Assembly (NCBI GenBank): GCA_964342825.1
Contig: CAYFHO010000006.1
Coordinates: 1 to 64,000 of the forward strand
DNA: 64,000 nt
Direction: 5' to 3'
From: AAA164-E04 sp964342825
Lineage (GTDB): Bacteria > Verrucomicrobiota > Verrucomicrobiia > Limisphaerales > AAA164-E04
Below, one piece after another: positions 1 through 8,906 of the stretch. Both the position numbers and the translations under genes were made by a program. Below the pieces are notes generated by a model. It made no database searches. It was not told where the DNA came from and was given only the letters and a program-made list of their open reading frames with translations. Each line of letters opens with the position of its first letter. Position 1 is the first letter of the stretch.

Positions 1-394
1 CAAACTTCGATAGTCTCCCCGGCAGAGCCGGGGGGTTTCCTATTGGATTACTAAAGAATCAGACCTGACGAATCCTGGTCCCAGTCAAACTTTCGTCCTT
101 TTGGATGAGAGAGAGGATAGCATTAATGATGGATACTTTGTGGTAGCGATGCAGGGATTTCCTGACAACGGTGGAAGCTACAAAATTGTGGATTATCCGG
201 CCAGTTATCACAATGGCGCAGCCTCATTTGCTTTTGCTGATGGGCATTCTGAAATTCATAAATGGAGCGACCCCCGAACAATTCCTGAAATATCCAAGAG
301 TAACATTCCACTGAATGTCCCCTCACCTAACAATAGAGACGTATTCTGGATGCAGGAAAGAAGCACTCGACAGATTAACGCGCCATTTCGTTAA
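1..394 (+). CDS. Pilin-like H-X9-DG protein, C-terminal part (cut by window edge, possibly frameshifted)
   Basis: This is the C-terminal part of a verrucomicrobial type II secretion/pilin-like protein of the DUF1559-like group. The marks are a NPGPS-x-TFVLLDE stretch followed by DSINDGYF, and the H-X9-DG signature (H then FADGHSEIHKW) near the end. These proteins carry an N-terminal prepilin methylation helix and act in the envelope; that part lies outside the window. The recognisable frame has a TAG at 11-13. Frame 3 upstream of a six-G run at 30-35 reads NFDSLPGRAGG and would join the conserved frame if one G were restored. So this is either a truncated gene, a frameshifted pseudogene or an assembly error. 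Family assignment is fairly sure; integrity is not. Confidence 0.7.
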
Positions 395-422
395 TCCAAA
401 TCAACACAAATTTGTTTATTAG

Positions 423-454
423 AAACACCGATTCAATGGAATCGGTGTTTTTTT
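423..454 (+). terminator. Rho-independent terminator after the pilin-like gene
   Basis: A 9-bp perfect stem (CACCGATTC at 426-434 with GAATCGGTG at 439-447, extended by A-T pairs on each side) closes a 4-nt loop and runs into a T stretch at 448-454. It lies about 30 nt downstream of the stop codon at 394. Confidence 0.85.
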
Positions 455-971
455 AGCACAACACCTTGCACGCCGATGCATATGCAATGCCTAATCGACT
501 ACAATTAGAACATCTACTGATCATCATCGGCCAGATTGGCGCATTTTTTCAATAAATAGAGTCAGCGAGTGTGGCAATTTGTGCCCACGACAAAATCAAG
601 AACAATAAAAGCAGACAGAATCAGCCCAGAAAGGGTCTATTCTTTAATAAACAACTAAAATTTGCACATGGCACAATACGTGCTAGTTTCCTGCCGTGGA
701 TCACATGTGAGAGCAAATCAAATGGCGATCATATGACCTACCTCTTTCGCAATCAAAGCGGAAGAAACCTGACCACTTGAGCTTACTACGCACCGGGAAT
801 AATCGGTGTCCTGCTTGAGATGAGGGAATTTAATCATCGTCCGGCAGCTGAATCTTTGGATCCACTCAGCTGCCGGATCTTCTTTGTACAGCTTTTTAAA
901 TTGATTCAGTGCTGAAGATTTCTTTGAATGAAATACTATAAGAAGAAAATTCAGAATTACCGGACTTACAT
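455..971. other. Intergenic stretch with no supported gene
   Basis: No ORF here looks like a protein gene. The only clear structure is the perfect 12-bp inverted repeat at 840-877, listed separately. The rest shows no tRNA-like or riboswitch-like fold that I can recognise. Confidence 0.5.
840..877. terminator. Perfect 12-bp inverted repeat, candidate terminator
   Basis: TCCGGCAGCTGA (840-851) and TCAGCTGCCGGA (866-877) are exact reverse complements around a 14-nt loop. The plus-strand tail is pyrimidine-rich (TCTTCTTT); the minus-strand tail is not T-rich. It lies about 95 nt past the stop of the sulfatase gene on the minus strand, so it may end that transcript, or it may end an unrecognised plus-strand RNA. 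Confidence 0.5.
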
Positions 972-3161
972 CTACTGGTCGCCATAGACTGGAGCTTTCC
1001 AATTTGCAGGCAACCTTCCCTGAGGCCGGACTCCATAAGCGGAGCTGGGAATAGGGTGATCGCCGGGCTTTTTAAGCGGCAGATCATCAGGGAGATGCTT
1101 AATTTTGAAATCTTTATATTGCACAGTCATCGGAGGTCCAACATGCACCTGCACAGCCAGCACGCCTTCAAGTGCTCTGCCCTTCTTGTCAAAATCAATG
1201 AGATCGGCTGTGGGGTGTCCATCAATCCAGTGCTGGTGATGGTTTCCCCGAACAAGGACCCGATAATCATGCCATTCATCTGCTGCAAATTCCTTGAACG
1301 GTAATTGGCCGATGACCCAGGGTTGCCCCTCCGTATCCACAATCACCTTCTCACCTGTATGAGAAAGGATACGACGTCCCTTTTCTTCGTAGAGCATTCC
1401 ATTGTATTTGGGATTTTTGGCAACGACATCACATTGATAACCTGTGACAATATCGAGGCCAAGGTCCGGTCGAGATTGGCCGCGGTATTGGATTCCACTG
1501 TTTCCACCTGCACTGATCTTTACTTTGACTCTCAAATCAAAGTTTCGGATGGTGGATCCTTTCCAGGTAATAAAGCGATTCATCTTCAGCGAACCATCGG
1601 CGGTACCTGTCAATATTCCGTCTTGAACCGACCAGTATTTGGGATCTCCGGCCCATTGCCCAAGCCCACGGCGAGCCAGGAGATTCACAAAACCTTCTTC
1701 ATCTGCTCGATGCGAGACTGCAGCTGAGGCTTCGGGGTGCGGAACGGTCGAATCGGTAAATCTCGTCTTAAGCGGTTTTAGCGCTCCACCCAGTTCCTGA
1801 ATACGTTCATTGGTTCTGGATCGCATGGCTACCAGGGTATCAGCATAAGCTGGATCCAAGGCTAGGTTGACTAATTCATCGGGATCTTTCTGCAAGTCAT
1901 GGAGAAATTCCCGATTATCATGATCCACGTATCGAACATACTTGAATTCTTTATTACGGATGCCCTCAAAAGCGGGGATTCTGTGCCTGACTGCAAAATG
2001 TTCATGGAAAGTATCAGTTCGCCAATGATCTGTTTTTCCGGATTCGATAACAAGTCTCAAACTGCGCCCCTGATATCTCGAGGGGACCGGAACTCCGGCC
2101 CAGTCCAAAAAGGTAGAAGGTAAATCCAAATTCAATGCCAATGCATCACTGACTTGACCTTTCTGCAAGCGATCTACTCGAGGATCCATGATAATCAAAG
2201 GCACCCTGAGCGATTCTTCATAGTGAGACCACTTGCCGGCAAACCCTCGATTCCCCATGTGATACCCGTTGTCTGCGGTATAAACGATGATGGTATTGTC
2301 AGCCAAACCGGCCTCTTCAAGCGCACGCATGAACCGGCCAATGGCTCCATCAATGCCGCTGACCATTCGGTAATAGGCTCGCATATTGGTCTGATATTTC
2401 TCGTCCGTGTTCCACCGCCAGAAATACCGTTCCCGGTTGATGGTCGTTTTAAGAAAGTCGGGTTGAGCTTCGAAAATTGAAGGATCGTTCAAGCGTGGTG
2501 GGTCGATATCAATTCCCTCGTACATGCCGTCAACAGCTCGAGGCCACGGAAAATGCCCTATCCCGGGGCGTCGGTCGCTGTCCTCTGCATGGCATGCGTT
2601 AAACCACATGTTCAATGCAAAGGGTTTGTCTTTGGCTTGTCTTCGAATAAAATCGATCCCCTTGTCAACGATCAACTCGGTTTCATGCCTTAAACTGCCA
2701 TCAGGCATTTTCTTGTAAAATGGATTGCGCCCGATGGCTTCAAACTCGTCGAAATGATCCTTGGGATTATATCCCGCAGGCATCTTCGCGTGCCATTTCC
2801 CGAAGTAACCCGTGCGATAACCGTGTTTCCTGAGTAGATCCGAATACAGGGTTTCAACTGCGTCCGGCCTGGCCACATCGTGAGCCCCCGGTGTTCCGTA
2901 GCCGCGTCCTGTCAGTCCTGTCAGAATAGTTGTTCGACTGACCCAGCATATGGAGTGGCTCACAAAGGCGTCGGCAAAACGGGTTCCGCGTGCCGCAAGC
3001 TGATCGATGTTGGGAGTTTTCACCACTGAGTTCCCATAGCACCCAAGAGTGGAGGTGGTTTGGTCATCGGTGAAAAAGAATACAATGTTCGGTTGTTTGG
3101 CTTGTACAGAGGTCAACAAGAGCAATGAAATCGTAGCAAAACTTAGAAGGTCATTTTTCAT
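972..3161 (-). CDS. Secreted sulfatase fused to a DUF1080 (3-keto-disaccharide hydrolase-type) domain
   Basis: The product is 729 aa. Residues 1-21 are a Sec signal peptide. A type I sulfatase domain (about 24-390) follows, with metal-binding DD at 32-33 and a DNG motif in the second half. The formylglycine site reads C72-W-V-S-R76, with Val where the textbook motif has Pro, Ser or Ala. Residues about 490-690 form a DUF1080 jelly-roll domain (GNSGIQYRG and WHDYRVLVRG segments), a family now linked to 3-keto-glycoside hydrolysis or sugar binding. The protein probably desulfates an exported polysaccharide or glycan in the periplasm. It starts 26 nt after a lactonase gene, so the two are probably co-transcribed. 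The substrate cannot be told from sequence. Confidence 0.88.
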   Translation of the reverse strand: MKNDLLSFATISLLLLTSVQAKQPNIVFFFTDDQTTSTLGCYGNSVVKTPNIDQLAARGTRFADAFVSHSICWVSRTTILTGLTGRGYGTPGAHDVARPDAVETLYSDLLRKHGYRTGYFGKWHAKMPAGYNPKDHFDEFEAIGRNPFYKKMPDGSLRHETELIVDKGIDFIRRQAKDKPFALNMWFNACHAEDSDRRPGIGHFPWPRAVDGMYEGIDIDPPRLNDPSIFEAQPDFLKTTINRERYFWRWNTDEKYQTNMRAYYRMVSGIDGAIGRFMRALEEAGLADNTIIVYTADNGYHMGNRGFAGKWSHYEESLRVPLIIMDPRVDRLQKGQVSDALALNLDLPSTFLDWAGVPVPSRYQGRSLRLVIESGKTDHWRTDTFHEHFAVRHRIPAFEGIRNKEFKYVRYVDHDNREFLHDLQKDPDELVNLALDPAYADTLVAMRSRTNERIQELGGALKPLKTRFTDSTVPHPEASAAVSHRADEEGFVNLLARRGLGQWAGDPKYWSVQDGILTGTADGSLKMNRFITWKGSTIRNFDLRVKVKISAGGNSGIQYRGQSRPDLGLDIVTGYQCDVVAKNPKYNGMLYEEKGRRILSHTGEKVIVDTEGQPWVIGQLPFKEFAADEWHDYRVLVRGNHHQHWIDGHPTADLIDFDKKGRALEGVLAVQVHVGPPMTVQYKDFKIKHLPDDLPLKKPGDHPIPSSAYGVRPQGRLPANWKAPVYGDQ

Positions 3162-3187
3162 AAATGGTAAATTTTGAGGTGCAAAGA

Positions 3188-4354
3188 TTACTCATGAGAA
3201 AAGAGAACACAAATAGCGGAAGGTGCATGCACGACATTACGATTATAAGTTAGCTCACCTGTCTCTTGGTCGATGGCAAATGAGGCCAGGGTGTGCGAAT
3301 CCTGCCCTGCTGCAAGCAGCCATTTTCCAGAAGGATTAATATTAAAATTACGCGGAGTGGCACCTCGAACATGTTCACGCTCGATAACTGTCAGTTGCCC
3401 CGTTGCGTCATCCACTCGAAATGCAGTGATCGTATCGTGGCCTCGATTTGCTGAATACACGAATCGTCCATTGGGATGAACTCGGATCTCCGAAGCACTC
3501 TTGAACTGCTCCTTGATCAGCTGCTCCTTGGGCACGGTAGGGATGGTTTGTTTGGCTTTCATGTTACCGCCGGTCCCATCGTAATCATATACGGTGACGC
3601 TCAGGGATAATTCGTTCAGCACGTAAGCCCACTCACCATTTGGATGAAATTTCATATGCCGAGGTCCTCCTCCGGCAGGGGTGACTGCAAAGCCGTGGGT
3701 CCCTAATCGTCCAGCTTTAGCATTCACTTGATAAATGACCACCTGATCCAGTCCCAGATCCGGAACAAAAGCAAATTTCTCATCCGGGGAAAACCCGGTC
3801 CAATGAGGGTGCGGAGCATCCTGGCGTCGTTCAACAACCTTGGACCCACCAGAATGCTCAATCAACTGGTTCCTCTGCTTGATGGATCCATCCGAATTCA
3901 GAGCAAAAACCCCCACAGAACCTCCTCCATACTGGGCCGTAAGCAATAATCGACCGGAAGAATCTACGGAAACATGAGTACCGCCTCCATCTCCAATCTC
4001 AACGGAATTAACCATCTCCAGACCTCTCTCTTTGCCATTAGCTTGGATGGTGTAACAGATCACCGAGCCCTTACCATCAATAGATCCAACAGCGTACAAG
4101 TGAGAACCTTTGGGATGCATCGCCAGAAAACCGGGCCCTCGAACTTCGGCGACCAAGGTTGGATCAGTTAATTTTCCGGAATCGGTGTTTAAAAATGAAT
4201 GATAAATGCCTTTGCTGGGAGAGGCGCTCCCCGTCCCAATCCAAACATCGGATAAATTGCTTTCGGCACTGAAAACAGAAATGGAAAACTGAACCATCAG
4301 TCCAGCGCAAACCGCCAGCCTGACCAGGGCAAAATATCGAGAGAGGTGAATCAT
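3188..4354 (-). CDS. Secreted lactonase family beta-propeller (6-phosphogluconolactonase-like)
   Basis: The product is 388 aa with a Sec signal peptide ending near residue 29 (VFSA). The rest is a seven-bladed propeller of the PF10282 lactonase family: repeated blades with GPGFLAMHP, GGGPRHMKFHPNG and GATPRNFNINPSG loops. Cytoplasmic relatives hydrolyse 6-phosphogluconolactone. This exported version more likely acts on sugar lactones in the periplasm, which fits its position as first gene of a pair with the sulfatase. The family is clear; the exact substrate is inference. Confidence 0.85.
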   Translation of the reverse strand: MIHLSRYFALVRLAVCAGLMVQFSISVFSAESNLSDVWIGTGSASPSKGIYHSFLNTDSGKLTDPTLVAEVRGPGFLAMHPKGSHLYAVGSIDGKGSVICYTIQANGKERGLEMVNSVEIGDGGGTHVSVDSSGRLLLTAQYGGGSVGVFALNSDGSIKQRNQLIEHSGGSKVVERRQDAPHPHWTGFSPDEKFAFVPDLGLDQVVIYQVNAKAGRLGTHGFAVTPAGGGPRHMKFHPNGEWAYVLNELSLSVTVYDYDGTGGNMKAKQTIPTVPKEQLIKEQFKSASEIRVHPNGRFVYSANRGHDTITAFRVDDATGQLTVIEREHVRGATPRNFNINPSGKWLLAAGQDSHTLASFAIDQETGELTYNRNVVHAPSAICVLFSHE

Positions 4355-4480
4355 GTGGAAGACAACCTAGCATGAACCCTAGGAAACTTGCCAACTCGTA
4401 TTTCTGAACGAAAAGCATCCGACCGGCAAAGTGTCTTGAGAAAAAATGATGACGATGCTCCTTACAGGAGTAGTATTAGG

Positions 4481-4849
4481 ATGATGAGCGAAATAGTAGC
4501 CATAATTGGAGCAAGTGACAAACCAGACCGATATGCATCCATGGCAGCAGAATCTCTGGAGCAGCATGGTCATCAGACAGTTCTGGTGAATCCCCACAAG
4601 GAATCCATCAACGGAAAATCATGTCTCAAACATCTGGGAGAATTTGATGGTCAGGTAGATACCGTCACTGTTTACGTCAATGCGGCTCGATTTAAAGATC
4701 ACCTCTCAGCCATCCTCGAGGCAAGACCAAATAGGGTTATTTTTAATCCAGGAGCCGAATCTCCAGATACCTACAGCGATCTCGAGGCGGATGGTATCGA
4801 AGTCCTTGAGGCTTGTACTTTGGTTATGTTGAATACAGGCCAATTTTAA
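4481..4849 (+). CDS. CoA-binding domain protein (YccU-like)
   Basis: The product is a 122-aa stand-alone CoA-binding Rossmann domain. It opens with IVAIIGASDKPDRY, then VLVNP, and ends with a conserved VIFNPGAE and E-ACTLVML tail, as in YccU-type proteins. Their role is not settled; they resemble the CoA-binding part of succinyl-CoA ligase alpha. The start at 4481 has an AGGAG at 4466-4470; an in-frame ATG follows at 4484. Longer in-frame extensions from 4388 are not family-like. It is divergent from the lactonase gene. Confidence 0.88.
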   Translation: MMSEIVAIIGASDKPDRYASMAAESLEQHGHQTVLVNPHKESINGKSCLKHLGEFDGQVDTVTVYVNAARFKDHLSAILEARPNRVIFNPGAESPDTYSDLEADGIEVLEACTLVMLNTGQF

Positions 4850-5058
4850 TGCATCTGGGCACATCAGACACCTTTGAGCTGATTAGAATCCAAAAGGGAG
4901 CAGCACGACTCCTTGACTTTGAAGGCGAGTGAATCTGATTTTTGCATAGTTATTTGAATTTCAATAAAACCGCAACCTTATTGTCACCAGATTGATACAA
5001 TCAAAAACAAAATTAAACTAATTCTTTCTTATTTTTGAAAAGCGGCAAATTTCCTGCT

Positions 5059-5622
5059 ATGTTGTATGACTGTATGAAATCTGCGGTATTCTTTGAAAGG
5101 GACGGTATTATCAACCAATATCCAAAGGGGCAAAGCAAACCGCTCCCCCCTTTATCGGTAGAGGAATTTCACATTCATCCGGAGATCGGTTCGTTGATTG
5201 CGAAACTTAAATCGATTGGATTGATGATTTTTGTCACAACGCACCAGCCCCAATTGGCTACGGGTGAATTGAATCGAAGAGAACTGGACCGCATGCATTT
5301 GATCATGCGCTCAAAACTGGATATTGACGACGTCTTAGTCTGTCCCCATGAAACATCCGATCAATGCTCGTGTGCGAAGCCTGAGACAGGTTTATTCAAG
5401 GAACTTGAACACCAATATAGAATAGACATCAACCACTCCTATGTCGTCAGTGACAAGTGGCAGGACGCGGAAGCAGCCCAGGTGCTTGGCTGTGTTTCAG
5501 TAATGCTTGATTCTCCCTGGGTGGGAAGTGGGCACCGTGATTATTTGATGAATTCCTTGAGTGAAATCGGGGACAAAATCGCCTACCTTCACCTGAATCA
5601 GAAGGTGATGATGGTCGGTTGA
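5059..5622 (+). CDS. GmhB-like HAD-IIIA protein with Glu in place of the catalytic Asp
   Basis: The 187-aa protein matches the GmhB / histidinol-phosphatase branch of HAD phosphatases. The zinc loop CPH-x5-CSC is present (C95, H97, C103, C105), as are K107 in motif III (CAKPETG) and D132/D136 in motif IV (SDKWQD). Motif I, normally DRDG, reads E13-R-D15-G, so the aspartate that forms the phospho-enzyme is replaced by glutamate. The general acid D15 remains. The protein may be a catalytically dead or altered relative that binds a phosphosugar. Starts at 5035 (TTG), 5059 (ATG) and 5074 (ATG, family-like) are all possible, and none has a clear ribosome site. No heptose pathway gene is adjacent. 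Confidence 0.75.
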   Translation: MLYDCMKSAVFFERDGIINQYPKGQSKPLPPLSVEEFHIHPEIGSLIAKLKSIGLMIFVTTHQPQLATGELNRRELDRMHLIMRSKLDIDDVLVCPHETSDQCSCAKPETGLFKELEHQYRIDINHSYVVSDKWQDAEAAQVLGCVSVMLDSPWVGSGHRDYLMNSLSEIGDKIAYLHLNQKVMMVG

Positions 5623-5672
5623 TCTTTTCAAATCAAAAGCCGGATTCCTGGAAATCCAGTCACTTCAATGGA

Positions 5673-6584
5673 TTATTGAGACCCTACTGAAGGATTTTCC
5701 GCAAATGAGGCCGTTTCAAGATTCCTCTCCCTGACCTCATTCATCTGCTCTGGGGTGGGTATGTCGTCAAAGCTTGGCTTCCGTATTCCTCCCTGAACTT
5801 GAATTAAGCCTGTTTTATCCATGATCAACTTGGGACGGCTGCTGGTGTAATCATGACGCTGGCGCAAAAGAATTTTCCCATCAGGTTTAACGATAGTGTA
5901 TCGAAAGGACCTAGCTCCATTCTGCATTAAAACGTGCAAATTGCTAAAACGATCCACCTGCCTTTCCGGTTCACCGAAGGAGACTATATTTCCGAGTGAA
6001 TAAACGCCGAAGATGTCACGTTCGTATCTATCGGTAACCTTAACATAAAGATCGATCTTCTTTTCATTCACAGCGCGCATCAAGCTGTACTTTCTAATCT
6101 CAATGGGGGCTGAGGGATCGGATTTATCTTTAACCACCCCGATTTCCCGCTGCCAGACAACCGCAGCGGAAAGAATCCCAATCTCGACGGGGGCAGTCAC
6201 TTGCCTGGTATTCAGCTCAGGAATATTGACGTAAGCAGCAATACGATACCGACCAGGGTGGTCGATTTTGTAGGCAGGGACCAAGTGAACACGTCGAATG
6301 GCGCGACTGGCGTTTGGAACCTGGAACTCTTCTACTACATCCAAATCCCCAATCTTTTCAACGGGAAAACCACCGCGAGATTCGATCGTGAATTGCAACC
6401 AATCTTTATTTTTGCCGAAGCTCAAAGTTTTTCCGGAGAAATTTACGATTTTCACCTCAGCAAGGATGGACTCGTGGGCCAGAAAAAATTCTTTCTTGAA
6501 TTCGAGAGACACATCCACCTGCGCTTGTACCAAATGTGAGGTACAAGCAAGCAGAGAAAAATATAAGGCGATTCTTTTCAACAT
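5673..6584 (-). CDS. Secreted protein of unknown function
   Basis: The product is 303 aa with a Sec signal peptide (cleavage near AQA at about residue 21). The first half is rich in beta-strand-like segments and reads like an Ig-like domain (FLAHESILAEVKIVNFSGKTL; GRYRIAAYV). The second half is of unknown fold and ends in a charged tail containing FDDIPTPEQMNEV. I do not recognise a named family. It is convergent with the HAD gene and divergent from the dehydrogenase operon, so context gives no function. Confidence 0.7.
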   Translation of the reverse strand: MLKRIALYFSLLACTSHLVQAQVDVSLEFKKEFFLAHESILAEVKIVNFSGKTLSFGKNKDWLQFTIESRGGFPVEKIGDLDVVEEFQVPNASRAIRRVHLVPAYKIDHPGRYRIAAYVNIPELNTRQVTAPVEIGILSAAVVWQREIGVVKDKSDPSAPIEIRKYSLMRAVNEKKIDLYVKVTDRYERDIFGVYSLGNIVSFGEPERQVDRFSNLHVLMQNGARSFRYTIVKPDGKILLRQRHDYTSSRPKLIMDKTGLIQVQGGIRKPSFDDIPTPEQMNEVRERNLETASFAENPSVGSQ

Positions 6585-6865
6585 AAGATCAGTCTATGAG
6601 TTAAAGGCACGCTGGCAAGAGACAAATCGACTCCCAATAAATGCATACCCTTGTTTGTTGACGCTACAGAAGGTCAAAAAGTTCAAATCTTTATCAGGAT
6701 TCAATCGATATATCGCAAATGAGGATAGAAATGGATAGAGAATCCTAAGCTCGGCGTTATTTCTAAATGCTGTGTGCTGAATATAAACCATTGCCTCTGG
6801 AACAGGGAGACTCTTATGATGACGGGACAGATGTTTTGTATGACTGAAATGGTTTGTCGGGAAGA

Positions 6866-7873
6866 ATGAGCCACGAAATAGAAAGGAACAAGATAGAGCG
6901 AGCCTATCGCTACATGTTGACCGCCAGAATCCTGGATGAACGGTTGGCTCAGCTGTATCGAGGTGGAAATGTCTATGGCGGGGTGTTTCTGGGCAAGGGC
7001 CAGGAAGCTTTGAGCGTCTCCGTTGGCATGTCCATGTCAAAAGGAGACGTGTTTGCCCCACTGATCCGGGATGGTGCCGGAAGACTGGCATTTGGGGAAA
7101 CCATTCTGGATGCTTTGCGAAATTGCCTGGGATCTCCCCTGGGCCCCATGAGGTCCCGTGACGGAAACGTCCATCGCGGTAAACCAAGAGAAGGCTATAT
7201 CCCGATGATCAGTCATTTAGGGGCCACCATTTCAGTGGTCAATGGAGCCTTGATGGCCAAGCGAATGAAAGGGGAAAGAGGCCGAATTGGAGCTGCATGT
7301 ATAGGAGATGGAGCCACTTCAACCGGAGCTTTTCATGAAGCCCTCAACCAGGCCGCAATCGAAAAGCTTCCTTTATTGCTGGTCGTCGCCAACAATCAAT
7401 ATGCCTACTCCACTCCTACCACTGCACAATTTGCTTGCGACCAACTCAGTTCAAAGGCCCAGGGATACGGCGTGGCTGCGCACGATGTGGACGGTACCGA
7501 TCTGGAGGCCTGCATGACAACCGTGGAAAAGGCGGCGGCAGCGGCCCGCAACGGTGACGGTCCTCAGCTCATCGTGGCTGAACTTTTGAGATTGTGTGGA
7601 CATGGAGAACACGATGACGCCCAATATGTCACTCGCGAAATTAAGAATTCAGAAGTAGGACGGGACTGCATGGAGCGAGCAAAAGAAATCCTGATCACTC
7701 ATTATGACTACTCGGACAAGGAACTGGAAGAATGGGCAACTCTGACCATGGAGGAAATCAACCAGGCCATCAGGCAGGTGCAGTCTGAAGGGGGGCCCGA
7801 CCCTTTTACTCATTCATGGAAAGCCCTGGCCACCAGGGAACTTTGCGAACCCTTGGGCAGTTCACTTCTCTGA
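6866..7873 (+). CDS. pdhA: 2-oxoacid (pyruvate) dehydrogenase E1 component, alpha subunit
   Basis: This 335-aa thiamine diphosphate-dependent subunit decarboxylates pyruvate (or a branched-chain 2-oxoacid) and transfers the acyl group to lipoyl-E2. The ThDP/Mg motif runs from GDGATSTG to VVANNQYAYSTP at about residues 148-184. The catalytic loop HGEHDD is present near residue 250. ATG 6866 is preferred over the in-frame TTG at 6854, as the family starts close to the IERAYRYML helix. It is the first of three collinear genes (gaps of 35 and 32 nt) coding E1 alpha, E1 beta and E2. No E3 is present. Pyruvate is the likeliest substrate but is not proven. Confidence 0.9.
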   Translation: MSHEIERNKIERAYRYMLTARILDERLAQLYRGGNVYGGVFLGKGQEALSVSVGMSMSKGDVFAPLIRDGAGRLAFGETILDALRNCLGSPLGPMRSRDGNVHRGKPREGYIPMISHLGATISVVNGALMAKRMKGERGRIGAACIGDGATSTGAFHEALNQAAIEKLPLLLVVANNQYAYSTPTTAQFACDQLSSKAQGYGVAAHDVDGTDLEACMTTVEKAAAAARNGDGPQLIVAELLRLCGHGEHDDAQYVTREIKNSEVGRDCMERAKEILITHYDYSDKELEEWATLTMEEINQAIRQVQSEGGPDPFTHSWKALATRELCEPLGSSLL

Positions 7874-7908
7874 TTCAGGGTCATAAAGAAATTAACAAAC
7901 ACTGATCA

Positions 7909-8874
7909 ATGAGTATCACCTATCTAGAAGCCATTCGTGAAGCCCAGGCCTACTTGTTAAAGAATGATCCAAGTGTCTACATTTACGGTCAGGATGTGGG
8001 TGATTTCGGTGGCGCATTCAAGGCAACCAAAAACCTGGCCAAAGAATTTCCAGGCAGGGTGATTGACGCCCCGATCAGCGAAGATGCCATGGTCGGTTCC
8101 GCTGTAGGGGCCGCGATCGAGGGTATGAGGCCAATCATCGAGGTACAGTTTGCTGATTTTTCTACCGTCGGATTCAATCAAGTAGTTAACCAGGCAGCCA
8201 CCTTGTTTTGGAGAACCGAAGTTCCATGCCCATTGACTTTAAGATTACCCAGCGGAGGAACATCCGGAGGAGGCCCATTTCACAGCCAATGTCTGGAATC
8301 CATTTATGCACGTTTTCCTGGGTTGATTGTTTGTACACCTGCGACCGTTGAGGATGCTTACAGCATGTTGATCGAATCGGTCATGCTGAATGATCCGGTG
8401 ATTTTCTGCGAACATAAATACCTGTATTTTCATCTCAAAGCCGATTCACTCCCTCAAGAGGCACTGCCCATTGGCAAAGCGAGGATTGCCCGCGAAGGCC
8501 GGGATATGACCATTGTCACCTACAGCGCCATGGTCCATGAGTGCCTGGAAGCGGCCACTGAACTTTCACAGGATGGTTCGGAAGTCGAGGTTGTCGATTT
8601 GAGAACGGTCAAACCAATAGACACAGATACGGTCATCGCTTCCGTTGCCAGAACCGGCCGGCTTTTGTGCGTTGCTGAAGAATGGCCTTGGGGTGGAGTG
8701 AATGCCGAAGTCATTAGTCGGGTGGTTGCCGAAGGATTCAACCTGCTGGACGCCCCCCCCCAACGCATCAATGCCAAGGACACCCCCATCCCCTATCACC
8801 CAAAATTATGGTCAGTCCATCGCCCAACCGCACAGAGCATTGTGGCTGCTGCAAAAAACTTATTAAGAAATTAA
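7909..8874 (+). CDS. pdhB: 2-oxoacid (pyruvate) dehydrogenase E1 component, beta subunit
   Basis: The 321-aa subunit completes the alpha2beta2 E1 heterotetramer. Its N-terminal pyrimidine-binding domain contains GQDVGDFGGAF and the ISEDAMVGSAVGAA segment, whose Glu activates the ThDP aminopyrimidine. The C-terminal transketolase domain contains VEVVDLRTVKPIDTDTV and a VAEEWPWGGV segment. Length and motifs are normal for the family. It lies between the E1 alpha and E2 genes in one operon. Confidence 0.92.
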   Translation: MSITYLEAIREAQAYLLKNDPSVYIYGQDVGDFGGAFKATKNLAKEFPGRVIDAPISEDAMVGSAVGAAIEGMRPIIEVQFADFSTVGFNQVVNQAATLFWRTEVPCPLTLRLPSGGTSGGGPFHSQCLESIYARFPGLIVCTPATVEDAYSMLIESVMLNDPVIFCEHKYLYFHLKADSLPQEALPIGKARIAREGRDMTIVTYSAMVHECLEAATELSQDGSEVEVVDLRTVKPIDTDTVIASVARTGRLLCVAEEWPWGGVNAEVISRVVAEGFNLLDAPPQRINAKDTPIPYHPKLWSVHRPTAQSIVAAAKNLLRN

Positions 8875-8906
8875 CACATTAACCTCAACAAAGACGGAAA
8901 CATCAC

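Noticed and set aside
571..780. 69-aa ORF in the first intergenic region
   Set aside because: There is no ribosome site or family signal, and it overlaps a similar-quality ORF on the other strand.
1305..1727. 140-aa ORF antisense to the sulfatase gene
   Set aside because: It is a shadow of the strong sulfatase/DUF1080 reading frame.
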